A stretch of DNA of 56,755 nt from Candidatus Omnitrophota bacterium (GCA_016931055.1 JAFGFL010000063.1:1-56755), one strand, 5' to 3'. Counted from the stretch's first letter, positions 10,401-16,795 are shown. Notes: generated from the sequence alone by a model not told the origin. A program made the numbers and translations.

Positions 10401-12391
10401 TGACGTGGGAGGTCTTTGACACCTTGACCAATAGCGCCCTCACTGAGCTTGTCGTTTATTCGGTCAAAGCCACCGATAACACGGTGGTCGAGTGGGACGA
10501 ATCCGCAGTGTCCACAGTAGGCGGTAGAGTCCATTACACACCATATGGAAACTGGGCGACGACCTGGAAAAAGACAGGTTACGAAGATAAGACTCAGCCT
10601 GTTGACGCTTCGGCGGATCGCCTTTACCGGTTATACATGGATACGACAGCCGTCCACATCTGGCGCGCGGTAACGGAGTATGCCTATACTCCGGCAATTT
10701 TTGATAATCAGGGGCAGCAAACGGTTCCGGATAAACTGGATCTCATATCATACTTGGAAAGAGACGGTTCCGTTATGACGGGTGCCGTTTATCTTAACAT
10801 AAAATTTTATGAAGGATCGGCGCGCTACAATGACGGAGCCGACGATATCGTGATAGGGGTGGATCCGAGAATTTTCGTTGATGGGCAACTCGACGAATGC
10901 CGGGAAGATGAGGCGATTCAGAAGATAGCCAATACTGACGAGGGCCTTATTATTCCTGAGACTCCATGGACCGATACGGGCCTGGAAGCGGGCAAGGTTT
11001 ATACTATAGTGACAACGGCTGTCATTGGAACGTGCGGAACGTTTACCACCCCGGCACCGCTTTCCATCACGGAAGCGAAAAGACTGAGTGATATGGAAAA
11101 GGAAATCGCGAAAAAGCTCGACAAGCCTTTATCTGAGGTAAAAGACGATATTATTACAGCTATACAAATCGAAATGTCCGATCAGCTTGGCGAGATCCAA
11201 AAGAAAATGGATGTCCAGACAGGCGCCATTAATACGGCGTTGAGTAATTTTACATCCGCGGTTTCGGGGTCAATCATAAGCCTTGAGACAGCAGCGACAA
11301 AAAGCCAAACATCAGCCAATAATCTGCAAATTGCAGCAGAAAGGAGCGAGAATGCGGCTGCGGAATTGGAAAGGATTGCCAAAACTCAAGCGGCGAAACT
11401 TTTGATACCGCAGACGGCTATCACGGGAGAACCGGTGAAATTGCGGTATCGCGGCTATACAACGGGGCTTACGCCTCTTATCGATATTCTGAATTTTGAG
11501 AACACCCCGATTGTTCAAGCCGTTCCCATGATAGAGATCCCGGATAAACCGGCTATCTACGAATATGTGATCGATGAAATTGATTCAAAGACTTACGAGC
11601 CGGGAACGTCCTTTACGGTTATTGTCATAGAGTCATCAACAGGAAGCATAGAATCCGGCGCTGTTTATGTGGAAACGGCCGGAGGGCAATTGCTGATGCC
11701 GCAGACGGTCCTTGTTGGAGATAAAGTTGTCATACAATTCAGGGGAAGAGAGGATTGGAAGCCTGTTCTGAGTATCACCAATTTTGAGAACGAAACAGTC
11801 GTCGATGAGGCTAAAATGACGTCGGTAAAGGATATTACCGGCATGTTTGAATACACGATCGACAGTGTCCAGCCGGATGTTTATATGCCCGGAAAGCCGG
11901 TTACGATAACGGTTGTTGAGCCGACGACGGCCACGGTTGAGTCCGGGACGTTTATTGTTGAATCAACGTCATTGACTTCCCTCGAAGGCCTTGTGGCTTC
12001 GGGCGCCGGCGTCAAGGATGTCGCGCAGGACGCGCTGGATGCCATCAATGCGGTTAAAGGGACATTGGCAACCGGCGGTGATGTGAGCATGGCTTTGGAG
12101 AGAATCAAACTGAAGATCAATCAGCTTCCAAGAAGGATCGCTGAAGAAGGCATTACGGATCCGATCGTCAAGGCCGTTGATGATATCCGCACGCAATTTA
12201 TCCAGTTTACCGGCGATGAGGGCTATGACTTCACTACGCTGTTTGAAATGGGCCTTGAGGCTTCCCCGACGGTTAGCGGCATCCGTTCAACGACAGACAA
12301 GGTCCAAGGGACGACAGAAGTCATGCAGAAAGTGATCGAGCAAAAGTTAGGAGGCCAGGATGAACCGGTTGTCCACAGTTTCTTCAATTAA
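2..12391 (+). CDS. Giant Ig-like repeat surface protein, 5'-truncated by the window edge
   Basis: The reading frame is open from base 2 to the TAA at 12391 and its first codons already match the repeat consensus, so the true start lies upstream. About 31 units of roughly 111 residues follow. Each carries an I-x-W strand, a Y-Y/Y-S strand, a W-x-V/I-P turn, a (V/I)(R/K)I(R/V) strand and a closing F-K-I-x-G. This resembles the Kre9/KNH-like Ig fold family (Pfam PF10342); the family name is from memory of the pattern. After the last unit (about 10400) come a non-repeat beta-rich domain (to about 11060), an Ala/Glu/Lys-rich coiled coil (about 11070-11395), two 96-residue repeats (11392-11968) and a helical tail. 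I see no LPXTG motif, C-terminal membrane helix or enzyme motif. An extracellular adhesive or structural role is inferred. Its end overlaps the next gene by 32 bases. Confidence 0.9.
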   Translation, partial: VKWQTSGIEGVTDVGVYYDNGSGGGFVEIQPGVNKGFVAGQYSWTVPGADNDLQNTNKIKLTQKAPLNEDDTAVISTDVFNILGAVTVTQPNNTNAWSVNTTETIKFTMKGALQTVNFYYSATGDAPWGSALNGGTAVTISSLPESEGEYSWKWYIAPNKPLTVGKAGKIRIAVVSPAAQALEGIEGIQEDAFQLKGSITDVKLKDDVTTMVVGDPIWIQWTPSPTLSLYKIYYKKDANPYTVIPATSGGIGGSDAGDGVRQWQWNPVIDIISNNVLIKVEDHYNDNVSGASGVKVVKGKLTVDAPNTTTAYYIGDTVPIRWNRTGSIGTLTIEYSPKGDFSDTQTIAASGVSSGVDGINTYPVAWFAPNKVSEAYRIRIRNNHIINNPPPGTELSDDSDDTFGVRPKFNSISSPTGTSKWFVGDTFRVITWSTTSGQKTDGSSPKVKIEYNMSGGSYVLVDDPGSGSLNSPDGTNNYTWSVIPNVKDSSATIKITYTDYGENVVKIISSPFKLHPQIVVGDVRDDPNYSLNGIAGLQAGTFYTNIVKWTYTGTTVSNVKIYYDDDESGTFAGVIDDSGDVEVDDGAAGVNWSLLNAVHFTTNAKIKVVDSADPNVFGVTPIGEVFKIRGGLTLTAPVNGKVWIAETTQNITWNYKGTTAWNINIYYDPDSTSYSWGDPIDTVSATSGSYPWLVPYTVTNKGAIRIVAQNDSSVESIGTDFKIMAAFDITSPEKNGAVVLEDGKYTIHWNTTNGSGISSVRLYYTNNGDQTSPTWIPIITLDGNPGEYDWPPPTAYNDIKSTKHKVRVTQFDPLNEDTTTPVLNILKDSELYFTIEGGLEFTSPAANQSWGVGTTHAITFTKTGEIREVSVAYSYNGNEEEYDDHIVGTVDTTGDGPYTFNWYIQPNTVLTAGFAGKLRLESTDPTPPIVEEFLTPSLEIKGTVELLKPGGTLDPGGPDPEDKIVLPVNGTYTIQWAVAGAINAVDVHYSKTGGIAGGGTYPDGNLIVTKSVISGTTHGWDVPDAVGTGVRIRVRDHNNYNVWDESDYNFRIKGKLTVDLPTATNIIWYVGETNHTINWTSEGGFSPLDVHFSTNGGIAGGGDYIHPTDFIGEVANCTPGSDNKCTGSVSWKPIPNRIGQQVRVRIRGQESESDVWDESNNNFKILGKLDITSPESAEDIWLVGETFRQITWNASGTITNVKIGYKTAPAGTCIYFANNDGGHNIGANTYNWTDGVANARTETAYICIADVNYPGELETLAFSDAPFKIRPKVTVTHPQGGARLVVDSDYIEGENDNLIKWTVTGTQTTHVEVRYSLNGGSDGYPLSQQIATNIPVANGIAGIPWDDIPNFISNNVTLKVFDIHANLVSGVSAASFKIVGDVFNVQVRNPTDTEDVTALKYGQSYLIKWSTSGTFTPEDKISIKYTMHGEAEPPITYPLTVIASTSRGDGNGSYDWPSVPLPLSNDAANQVVVIRVADYNDAATCDYSAPLKIQSVLDVTQPEDDSIIIASGTQDYQIKWNVTGWEVGDQALIQYKVGAWPWVNAESNSSQPYSVVSGPNTFLWDVPTTQSVISKSVRVRVVDYGDQSNINESDKLFEIRAGLTVTQPIGYSAGPPVHPAEEWLVGETYQIKWNLVGYMATVKMQISVDGSEFADIDDAENINANSGSTGWPWNIPDSISTMVKIRIVNEADPDVYADSPNYFNIIGQLDFSPALPESGDEVWLVGETKTIYWVATGSIPEVNLQYSIDGTNYIDIDGAQNLDTPPFIWTVDDLIDPDIKIRAINSVLDGSKPTTPAVSGNIEVKGQLKINSPTLNALWQVDKTYVIRWTPKGTMDTVRLEYSFDGFASGNEDYDVKWPGTENPADDLDAGDDNVEQSFDWVIPDTISTTVTVRVTNNDDSDVYGDSQLMKIVGAFKVLAPNGGGFYQVDRNTPIQWKTYGTVTNARLQYSTNSFINELQVTTITTVPAGSTGGSFSWPIPPVDDNEVRVRVQDPDSAYVPATQTCNPSGSQTCTISDISDADFEIRPELEFVSANGDSPVTSVIWLTDETHLIKFTKHGSISTVKIEYKVGSGSYDNNFVKDPSGTPASNVSENTFVWRIPIPAEKGLNNVKLRITDLDDSNITVESCAFTVRGGFTWNNPSTANQVMFVTTTEPEIVAPEILSWTTYGLISNIDLKYSTGGLNGTYNFMKTQAGADAENISNCTPVEPSLNCTDTFNWDVPNYVSKNVYVRIVDHTDSAAVTTFGPIKIAGKLYVDEPDNDPQVERWGIGTSQTVRWKMGGTIANLKIEYSLDNGGYWQPTPIAETVAGTLYQKAWTIPSDTPTTIQAIIRISDKITDSGTPPVVSPQFRIVGSFNVAVPTQAGSPAGILTVVENGEIWPVIPSATISWTTAGNVSSVNVLYSKTGQDADWTQINPVGSPISDGGYGGSLSWVVPDEISSTMRIRVRDNGDQLTFNNSSLFTVRAGLKLTAPVGGEKWGVSGTDQSYFKDIKWQRNGSMSKVYLDYTIGGGYLPIKNAQGGYEHENDGAQGIFSWEVPNNLSQTVKVRIRNVTGPAVQYESPEVFKIMARFKVTQPVGGEAALAGHPYAVNWNYWGNVTNAKIDLAVDVTPAPAACSPEYDYDDHVIKSSILASLKTTGTSWIVNNDWVTPSACVRIYDSTDLDTAAYSLAPFALRANFEFEGMTEGMNIYLGVPYTIRWAREGNIAEARIHYSPSALSGGNLTNPIWEIDGSREGGYVDNDENDCYAGGSPDPYKGCFVWTPPDVLDTQDENLHLRIMDPNDEDGFVISPAFNLVPKFTVVSPNGNTDADMAHRTDRLKVGTPYEITWYSSSSSDKTPWVKIYYSINGGGSFPEGNLIERTPNDGLYIWGEDAGGVPNLIYPSMKIRILDDSASNPENCDNSRPCDDSDYTFKIISGFTLSVPNTAATYEVDNTIAIAWTNTGSPVSNVQLLYSTNPNNDNPELWRNWGDFLNPVVIENSITNNSPYISWSVPDDISTTVRVLVRSLTDDGFDISNVEFRIRGKLEITAPTSESRLEIGTTYAIQWKTWGSIPYVDLYYATDGTQASPTWVEIEPDLRNCDLQGNDTTCTSSYVWTVENTPTAVAKFKIVDSRDSQSDVLDTTDPFDIIGNFDIVTPDGGQDWRVNSTYDIEWTWGGTIPIVKLFYSANSGQAGSWVEIDPGVDKNYGAGGAFADGKDDGNDHADHRIYPWHIPETIMMSTNAKIRIEDADNPTVYAESDGTFMVRGAFLVTSPNGNADIEQAERWVTYDQKTITWDTHGTIDNVYLSYSSDDFNNDIHYFPCEDFVADEAVESCVVDTLYRPLSVTANNATDEFTAAGHGLSNGDRVRIGGAALPVGVSNHIRYYIKDATADTFQITASVGGGAVVFETDGSDVTAQVVTADVVPKAVSNANSQYDWDIPDIVIKDDGEYNTYNAIQIRVEDANDGEVRDESDHQFKIDYYKMTWEVFDTLTNSALTELVVYSVKATDNTVVEWDESAVSTVGGRVHYTPYGNWATTWKKTGYEDKTQPVDASADRLYRLYMDTTAVHIWRAVTEYAYTPAIFDNQGQQTVPDKLDLISYLERDGSVMTGAVYLNIKFYEGSARYNDGADDIVIGVDPRIFVDGQLDECREDEAIQKIANTDEGLIIPETPWTDTGLEAGKVYTIVTTAVIGTCGTFTTPAPLSITEAKRLSDMEKEIAKKLDKPLSEVKDDIITAIQIEMSDQLGEIQKKMDVQTGAINTALSNFTSAVSGSIISLETAATKSQTSANNLQIAAERSENAAAELERIAKTQAAKLLIPQTAITGEPVKLRYRGYTTGLTPLIDILNFENTPIVQAVPMIEIPDKPAIYEYVIDEIDSKTYEPGTSFTVIVIESSTGSIESGAVYVETAGGQLLMPQTVLVGDKVVIQFRGREDWKPVLSITNFENETVVDEAKMTSVKDITGMFEYTIDSVQPDVYMPGKPVTITVVEPTTATVESGTFIVESTSLTSLEGLVASGAGVKDVAQDALDAINAVKGTLATGGDVSMALERIKLKINQLPRRIAEEGITDPIVKAVDDIRTQFIQFTGDEGYDFTTLFEMGLEASPTVSGIRSTTDKVQGTTEVMQKVIEQKLGGQDEPVVHSFFN
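9974..10220 (+). other. Foreign module inserted within the last Ig-like repeat
   Basis: In the last repeat, the stretch between the YS strand and the W-D-I-P turn is expanded by about 80 residues. These include EFTAAGHGLSNGDRV, a YYI strand and D-T-F-Q-I-T-A-S, then G-G-G-A-V-V-F. This phrase (D-x-F-T, H-G-L-x-x-G-D-x-V, YY, T-F-x-L-S) is familiar to me from phage-tail and other repetitive beta proteins. No other repeat in the window contains it, and the host domain resumes afterwards. Confidence 0.6.
11392..11968 (+). repeat. Two tandem 96-residue modules near the giant protein C-terminus
   Basis: Two copies share the order: (L/M)-x-P-Q-T, a strand ending in R-G, I-x-N-F-E-N, a Y-x-I-D strand, then P-G-x-x-x-T-V and E-S-G-x-x-x-V-E. 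The P-Q-T motifs lie 288 bases apart (about 11409 and 11697). They look like beta-sandwich domains unrelated to the upstream array, set between a coiled coil and the helical tail. Confidence 0.7.
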
Positions 12392-13244
12392 TCCGCTCAA
12401 TATCAGTTTCTTTGGATTTCTTTTGGGAAAAGTCAAGCTTGCCAGTTATGCCGTTATATGTTTAGGAATAATTGGCCTTATGTCAGGTTCTTTTCATCCA
12501 GCTTGCGCCCAGGAGCGGCCAAGGGAAACGGTAGGGATGAGTGTTGTCGCGGTCAATCCTTCCGATACAAAGACCCAAAAGGTTGAAATCAAGACCTATT
12601 TGCCGGAAGAAGTGACTCCCGGCGTTATCGTTGATTCGGCCGGGCTTGATATTGAATTCGATGCCGAGCAGTCCCTGTACTATGTGTATAAAGATGCTAT
12701 TGAACTGAAACCGGAGGAGACAAAAATATTTAACATAGAACTGCAGGATGTGTGGATCGTCCCGCAAGGACGATTGGATTCCTTAAGGGCGCAGGCAGAA
12801 TCGGTGATTATGCGGCTCGAGGGGAGCCCGTTCTATGAACCGGCGAGGCTTTTGGGTGAGACGATATATAAATCACTGGATATTGTTGCTGTCACGCAAA
12901 ATGATGAGACGGTCAGCCGGAAAACCCATATCGGTATTTACCGCAATAACCTGCAGATTGTTCAACAGATCAAAGAAGATATTGACCGGCTTGAAAAGCA
13001 GTTAGTGGTTGCCAGCTCGCTTCCTAAGCCGGATGTGCTTGAGCAATCGGAACTTAAAACGGAATCTCCGACTGAAAGCACCAGCTGGATGATCATTTTT
13101 ATCATTATGCTCTTTATCGGGATGCTGGCCGGCGTGTTCTTCTTCACTTGGCACACGCAGGCTCACGCGACAAAGGAACTCATTTCGGAGGCCCGGGAGA
13201 GGTCTTTTCCGGAATCGGGAGGCTCTGATAAAGAAACGTCATAG
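12360..13244 (+). CDS. Membrane-anchored exported protein, likely partner of the giant protein
   Basis: A 294-residue protein of no family I recognise. The N-terminus has a hydrophobic stretch (about residues 26-46) ending in A-C-A-Q, fitting a signal peptide after a long charged lead. Residues about 50-240 form an ectodomain containing YLPEEVTPG and D-V-W-I-V-P motifs and finishing in a short coiled coil with K-E-D-I-D-R-L-E-K. Residues about 240-265 are one strong transmembrane helix, followed by a short charged tail. The start at 12360 lies inside the end of the giant gene (32-base overlap, GGAGG nearby), so the two are probably co-translated. The order signal peptide, ectodomain, TM suggests an envelope anchor or export partner for the giant protein. 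That role is inference. Confidence 0.75.
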   Translation: MNRLSTVSSINPLNISFFGFLLGKVKLASYAVICLGIIGLMSGSFHPACAQERPRETVGMSVVAVNPSDTKTQKVEIKTYLPEEVTPGVIVDSAGLDIEFDAEQSLYYVYKDAIELKPEETKIFNIELQDVWIVPQGRLDSLRAQAESVIMRLEGSPFYEPARLLGETIYKSLDIVAVTQNDETVSRKTHIGIYRNNLQIVQQIKEDIDRLEKQLVVASSLPKPDVLEQSELKTESPTESTSWMIIFIIMLFIGMLAGVFFFTWHTQAHATKELISEARERSFPESGGSDKETS

Positions 13245-13348
13245 ACGCAAGCACCATTCAAACCGCACTTCTTAAGCCTTAGCCAAAAAACAATTTTCAC
13301 GAATACTCCTAGAACAAACAGCTTTATAAATATATAATATTCATAAAT

Positions 13349-13579
13349 ATGCTTAATGTTACTATTATGAGCACGGTCAAAGTTGTGTTTAAGGGTAAGG
13401 CCGATAGCGTTATTCTGCCGGGGGATACGGGGGTCTTTGAGATTATGTCTTACCATAAGCGTGTTTTAAGCCGGTTGCTGAAAGGCAGCATTGATGTCGA
13501 TGGGCAGGAGTTTCCCATTGCGCGGGGTGTCGCGAAAGTGGACAAAAATGATGTCATGATCGTTGTTGAGAAAGACTGA
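13349..13579 (+). CDS. atpC: ATP synthase F1 subunit epsilon, short form (AtpC)
   Basis: A 76-residue protein matching only the N-terminal beta-sandwich of the epsilon subunit: an A-D-S-V-I-L-P-G-D-T-G strand-turn, F-E-I-M-x-x-H-K-R-V, and a closing G-V-A-K-V-D-K-N-D-V. The C-terminal two-helix regulatory domain of typical 130-140-residue epsilons is absent, so helix-based inhibition of the rotor is not expected. The start at 13349 gives the family's usual N-terminal spacing; ATG 13367 is an alternative. Neither has a clear ribosome binding site. It is the first gene of the ATP synthase group, unlike standard operons where atpC is last, and lies 2 bases before the c gene. Confidence 0.8.
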   Translation: MLNVTIMSTVKVVFKGKADSVILPGDTGVFEIMSYHKRVLSRLLKGSIDVDGQEFPIARGVAKVDKNDVMIVVEKD

Positions 13580-13581
13580 CC

Positions 13582-13794
13582 ATGGACCGTAACGTCGCTT
13601 TGACGCTTATCTTTATGGTATGCATCTTGGGGCCTTGCGCGGTCTTTGCCGCGAGCGCTTACGCCAGTATCAATTCCCTCGGGCGGAACCCGTCGGCGGC
13701 ATCGAAGATCTTTACGGCGATGATCGTGGCCTTGTCGTTTGCCGAGGCCTGCGCGTTTATCGCGATGGTCGTGGTGTTTCAGCTGTTTGGATGA
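13582..13794 (+). CDS. atpE: ATP synthase F0 subunit c (AtpE)
   Basis: Seventy residues, the usual length, with two hydrophobic helices joined by the polar loop G-R-N-P (residues 34-37). The ion-binding carboxylate is Glu55 in S-F-A-E-A-C-A-F. The residue after Glu is Ala, not the Ser/Thr of known Na+-binding c rings, so proton coupling is the simpler guess. Helix 1 replaces the usual Gly-x-Gly packing motif with Ala/Ser at similar spacing, making this a divergent c subunit. It starts 2 bases after atpC, implying translational coupling. Confidence 0.88.
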   Translation: MDRNVALTLIFMVCILGPCAVFAASAYASINSLGRNPSAASKIFTAMIVALSFAEACAFIAMVVVFQLFG

Positions 13795-13805
13795 GGTGTT
13801 TCCAG

Positions 13806-14055
13806 ATAGTTTCATGTTATTGAGGTTGGAAATGTTGGAACCTCTCAGGAAATTATCTCGCAAGAGAGGCTAAAAATCGCATCAAGTCATTGTCGAAGGC
13901 GATTTTGTTGAGGTTATAAAGGTTGCCGCCATTATCTGGTTTTATGTTACAGAAGGTTAAAACCTTCAAGTAACTTCAGGTAACCTGAAACCGTCTTTTA
14001 ACCGTAACCTTTCCAACCTCTATAACCTTATCCAACGTTTATAACCTTTATGAGT
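13806..14055 (+). repeat. Large inverted repeat, copy 1 (GGTT/AACC element with 77-bp core)
   Basis: This spacer between atpE and atpF has no ORF. Bases 13841-13917 are an exact reverse complement of 14997-15073 (77 of 77). The right-hand part, rich in AACC words spaced 9-10 bases, matches the reverse complement of about 14880-14975 with scattered changes. A diverged relative of the right part lies at 19200-19325. Confidence 0.92.
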
Positions 14056-14100
14056 TGTCATTAAAAGCGCTTTTTCTTAAATTATCAGAAAGGAACGCGA

Positions 14101-14811
14101 ATGCTTTGGATCTATTTGATTATCCTGCAAATCCTGTTTTTCATCGGGCTGCTTTATTTTTTGCGGTCCATTCTTTCCCGGAAGATCAGCAGGGCGACAG
14201 TTGACCTGGAAGAGTTAAGCAGGGATTTTGTCGCGAAAAAGGAGGAGGCCGGCCATTTGATCGAGAACGCGCAGAAAGAGTCCAAGGCTATCATGGCCCG
14301 TGAGACAAAAAAAGCGGAAGATACCAGGGACAAGATGATCAAAGAGGCCCAGGAATCGCGGGAAAAGATACTTAAAGAAGCAAACAAAAGAGGCTTGGAG
14401 ATCACGGAGAAGGCGGAGCGCAACGCGGAATTCCTGCGCAAGGAATTGGAGCAAAAGATCGACGAGCGGGCCAAGGAAAAAGTATTCAGCCTGATCCGGC
14501 AGGCCGTTCCCCAGAAGTTTCTTTTGGATTTTCACAATGATATGGTTGATGAGTCCGAAAAAGGGGAGCTGGACCTTAAACATCTGAAATTGCCGGAAAA
14601 AATCAAGGAAGCGAAAATCACGACGGCCTTTGCCATGTCGGAGAAGCAAGCCGAGGATTTGAAACAGAAACTGAAGAAGAAAATCGGCGCGGACGTTGCC
14701 CTGAAAATGGAGGCCAATCCGGACTTGATTGCCGGATTTGTCATCACGATCGGCAGCGTCGTGGTTGACGCCAGTTTAAAATACAAGATCCAGAAGGCGA
14801 TGCAGGAATGA
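14101..14811 (+). CDS. atpF: ATP synthase fused b/delta stalk subunit (AtpF-like)
   Basis: A 236-residue protein. Residues about 3-25 are a single membrane helix, residues about 30-135 are a charged Lys/Glu/Ala-rich coiled coil as in subunit b, and residues about 170-236 match the C-terminal domain of delta, ending with A-N-P-D-L-I-A-G-F-V and V-V-V-D-A-S-L. The N-terminal helical domain of delta is missing, and no separate atpH is seen. Such b/delta-like stalk proteins are also a feature of the alternative N-type F-ATPases. It has its own AGGAA ribosome site and is flanked on both sides by copies of a long inverted repeat. Confidence 0.8.
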   Translation: MLWIYLIILQILFFIGLLYFLRSILSRKISRATVDLEELSRDFVAKKEEAGHLIENAQKESKAIMARETKKAEDTRDKMIKEAQESREKILKEANKRGLEITEKAERNAEFLRKELEQKIDERAKEKVFSLIRQAVPQKFLLDFHNDMVDESEKGELDLKHLKLPEKIKEAKITTAFAMSEKQAEDLKQKLKKKIGADVALKMEANPDLIAGFVITIGSVVVDASLKYKIQKAMQE

Positions 14812-14856
14812 ATCATGCGGAAATAATAAATATTGCATCTTAAACAAAACGTGTCG

Positions 14857-15110
14857 GCAAATCGTTTAGGTTATCAATGTTGGATGAGGTTATAGAGGTT
14901 GGAAAGGTTGCGGTTAAAAGATGGTTGAAGGTTACCAAAAGTTACTTAAGGTTTTAACCTTATGTAACATAAAACCAAGTGATAGCGGCAACCTTCATAA
15001 CCTCAACAAAATCGCCTTCGACAATGACTTGATGCGATTTTTAGCCTCTCTTGCGAGATAATTTCCTGAGAGGTTATAACAATTCCAGCCTCAATAACAT
15101 GAAACTTTCA
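14857..15110 (-). repeat. Large inverted repeat, copy 2
   Basis: Reverse complement of the element at 13806-14055, with an identical 77-base core at 14997-15073. It fills most of the spacer between atpF and atpA. The two cores are separated by about 1.08 kb containing only atpF. Each copy also has internal complementarity (GGTT words against AACC words). Confidence 0.92.
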
Positions 15111-15138
15111 TGTAATATAACATCCGAGACATGTAATT

Positions 15139-16629
15139 ATGGGCAACACCCAAGAACAATCTAATATACCGTCTGTGGCGGAATACGATATCCGTGAAGT
15201 CGGGAGGGTCCAGGCGATCCGGGAGTTCCTGGTAACGGTGACCGGGTTGCCTTCCTGCATTAACGGGCAGATTGTTGAATTCCAAGGGGGGCATCTTGGC
15301 CTGGTCATGGGGTTTAAGGGAGACTTGGTTCAGGTCCTTGTATTGGGATTGAGAGTCGATTTGCGTATCGGTGATGAGGTTTATAACCGTGGGCAGCTTT
15401 TGAATTTGCCTGTCGGGGAAGGGTTTTTGGGAAGGGTCGTTAACAGCTTGTGCGAACCGGTGGACGGCTTAGGGCCTATTGAATCCGATCAGCGGGCTTT
15501 TGTTTTTTCGGATGCGCCGGGAGTCATGGACCGCATCCCTGTCAATCAAACGATGCCGACAGGGACTTTCGCCCTAGACGTTGTTATTCCCATTGCCAAA
15601 GGACAGCGCCAGCTTCTGATCGGAGACCGCCTCACGGGAAAAACGACGGTGGCTCTTGATGCGATCATGAACCAGAAAGGCAACGGTACGGTTTGTATTT
15701 ACTGCAGTATCGGTAAGCCTTATTCCAGTCTAACAACTGTCATCGACCTTCTGCGCGAGAAGGATGCCCTGCCGTACACGATTGTCGTTGATTCAACCAG
15801 TTCGACTTCAGTCGGGCAGCAGTATCTGGGACCGTATACGGCCTGCATGCTGGGCGAGTATTTTATGTACCGCGGGAAAGACGTTTTTGTTGTTTTTGAT
15901 GATTTGACCAAACATGCCTGGACATACCGGCAGATCTCTTTGCTGCTTGAGCGGGCCCCCGGGCGCGAGGCTTATCCGGGAGACATTTTTTATATTCACT
16001 CGCAGCTGATGGAGCGCGCGGCTTATTTAAAGCCGGAAAAAAAAGGCGGGTCGATGACCTTTTTCCCGATTATCGAGACCCTTCAGGGCGACCTGACCAG
16101 TTACATCCCGAACAATATTATTTCCATGACCGATGGGCAGATCTATTTTGATTCCGCCCTTTTTTATAAAGGCGTTAAACCGGCTATTGATTTCGGGCTT
16201 TCCGTTTCCCGTATCGGGAACAAGGCCCAGTGGCAGGCCGTGCGCAAATTCAGCAAGGATTTCCGTTTGGAATACCTGCAATACCAGGCGCTGCTGCAGA
16301 TGACGCGCCTGCGGGCGACAGGGTTGTCCGAAGAGGCGCAGACAAGGCTGAAAAAAGGGGAGATCATCACACAGCTGATCAGCCAGAATAAACATAAGCC
16401 GGTCCCTCTCGAGGGTCAGGTGATCTACCTCTTCGCGTTGAGCAAGGGCATGTTGGACGCGTTATCCACGTCCAGTATCAAAAGGTTCAAGGAAGGGGTC
16501 CTCCAGTTTGTCCAGGACCGGTCGCCTGGGCTGATCGAGGCCATCAAATCGGCGCATGATGTATCGGGCGAGAATGAAGAAGAGCTTGGCAACGTACTTT
16601 TGGATTTCTTTGATCAGATTGTGGAGTAG
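15139..16629 (+). CDS. atpA: ATP synthase F1 subunit alpha (AtpA)
   Basis: A 496-residue alpha subunit. It has the P-loop GDRLTGKT (residues 162-169, usual GDRQTGKT) and the F-D-D-L-T-K and P-G-R-E-A-Y-P-G-D stretches. Y-I-P-N-N-I-I-S-M-T-D-G-Q is also present, as is the arginine-finger motif S-V-S-R-I-G (Arg358). The N-terminal beta barrel and C-terminal helical bundle are complete, so it should form the regulatory F1 site. It is divergent but all key residues are kept. No Shine-Dalgarno sequence is visible before ATG 15139, which follows inverted-repeat copy 2, so its translation may depend on upstream structure. Confidence 0.93.
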   Translation: MGNTQEQSNIPSVAEYDIREVGRVQAIREFLVTVTGLPSCINGQIVEFQGGHLGLVMGFKGDLVQVLVLGLRVDLRIGDEVYNRGQLLNLPVGEGFLGRVVNSLCEPVDGLGPIESDQRAFVFSDAPGVMDRIPVNQTMPTGTFALDVVIPIAKGQRQLLIGDRLTGKTTVALDAIMNQKGNGTVCIYCSIGKPYSSLTTVIDLLREKDALPYTIVVDSTSSTSVGQQYLGPYTACMLGEYFMYRGKDVFVVFDDLTKHAWTYRQISLLLERAPGREAYPGDIFYIHSQLMERAAYLKPEKKGGSMTFFPIIETLQGDLTSYIPNNIISMTDGQIYFDSALFYKGVKPAIDFGLSVSRIGNKAQWQAVRKFSKDFRLEYLQYQALLQMTRLRATGLSEEAQTRLKKGEIITQLISQNKHKPVPLEGQVIYLFALSKGMLDALSTSSIKRFKEGVLQFVQDRSPGLIEAIKSAHDVSGENEEELGNVLLDFFDQIVE

Positions 16630-16679
16630 GATATAAATATGAAAACTTAAAGTGAGATAAATTATATTTTAAATGAAAC

Positions 16680-16795
16680 AATTTTAAACGCGAATAGTCG
16701 CAAATCTAATGCGGATTTACGCGAATGTCAGTACTGTTATTCGCGACCATTAGCGCGCAATTAGCGTAAATTCGCGTTAAGGCTGTTTAAAGATG
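16680..16795. repeat. GCGAAT/ATTCGC dyad spacer element
   Basis: Between atpA and atpG. An arm rich in CGCGAAT and CGGATTTACGCG words (16687-16725) faces a complementary arm ATTCGCGACC...TAAATTCGCGTT (16739-16778). Similar sequence lies at 27503-27530 and 45868-45960. No ORF is seen in the 240-base spacer. Confidence 0.7.

Noticed and set aside
32-12391. Direct DNA-level tandem repeats in the giant gene suggesting assembly collapse
   Set aside because: Repeats are conserved only at protein-motif level; neighbouring units differ strongly in DNA, so collapse in this part is unlikely.
13806-14055. Degraded gene in the atpE-atpF spacer
   Set aside because: Translations in all frames are broken by stops and dominated by N-L/K-P strings from the AACC words; the inverted copy shows it is a repeat.
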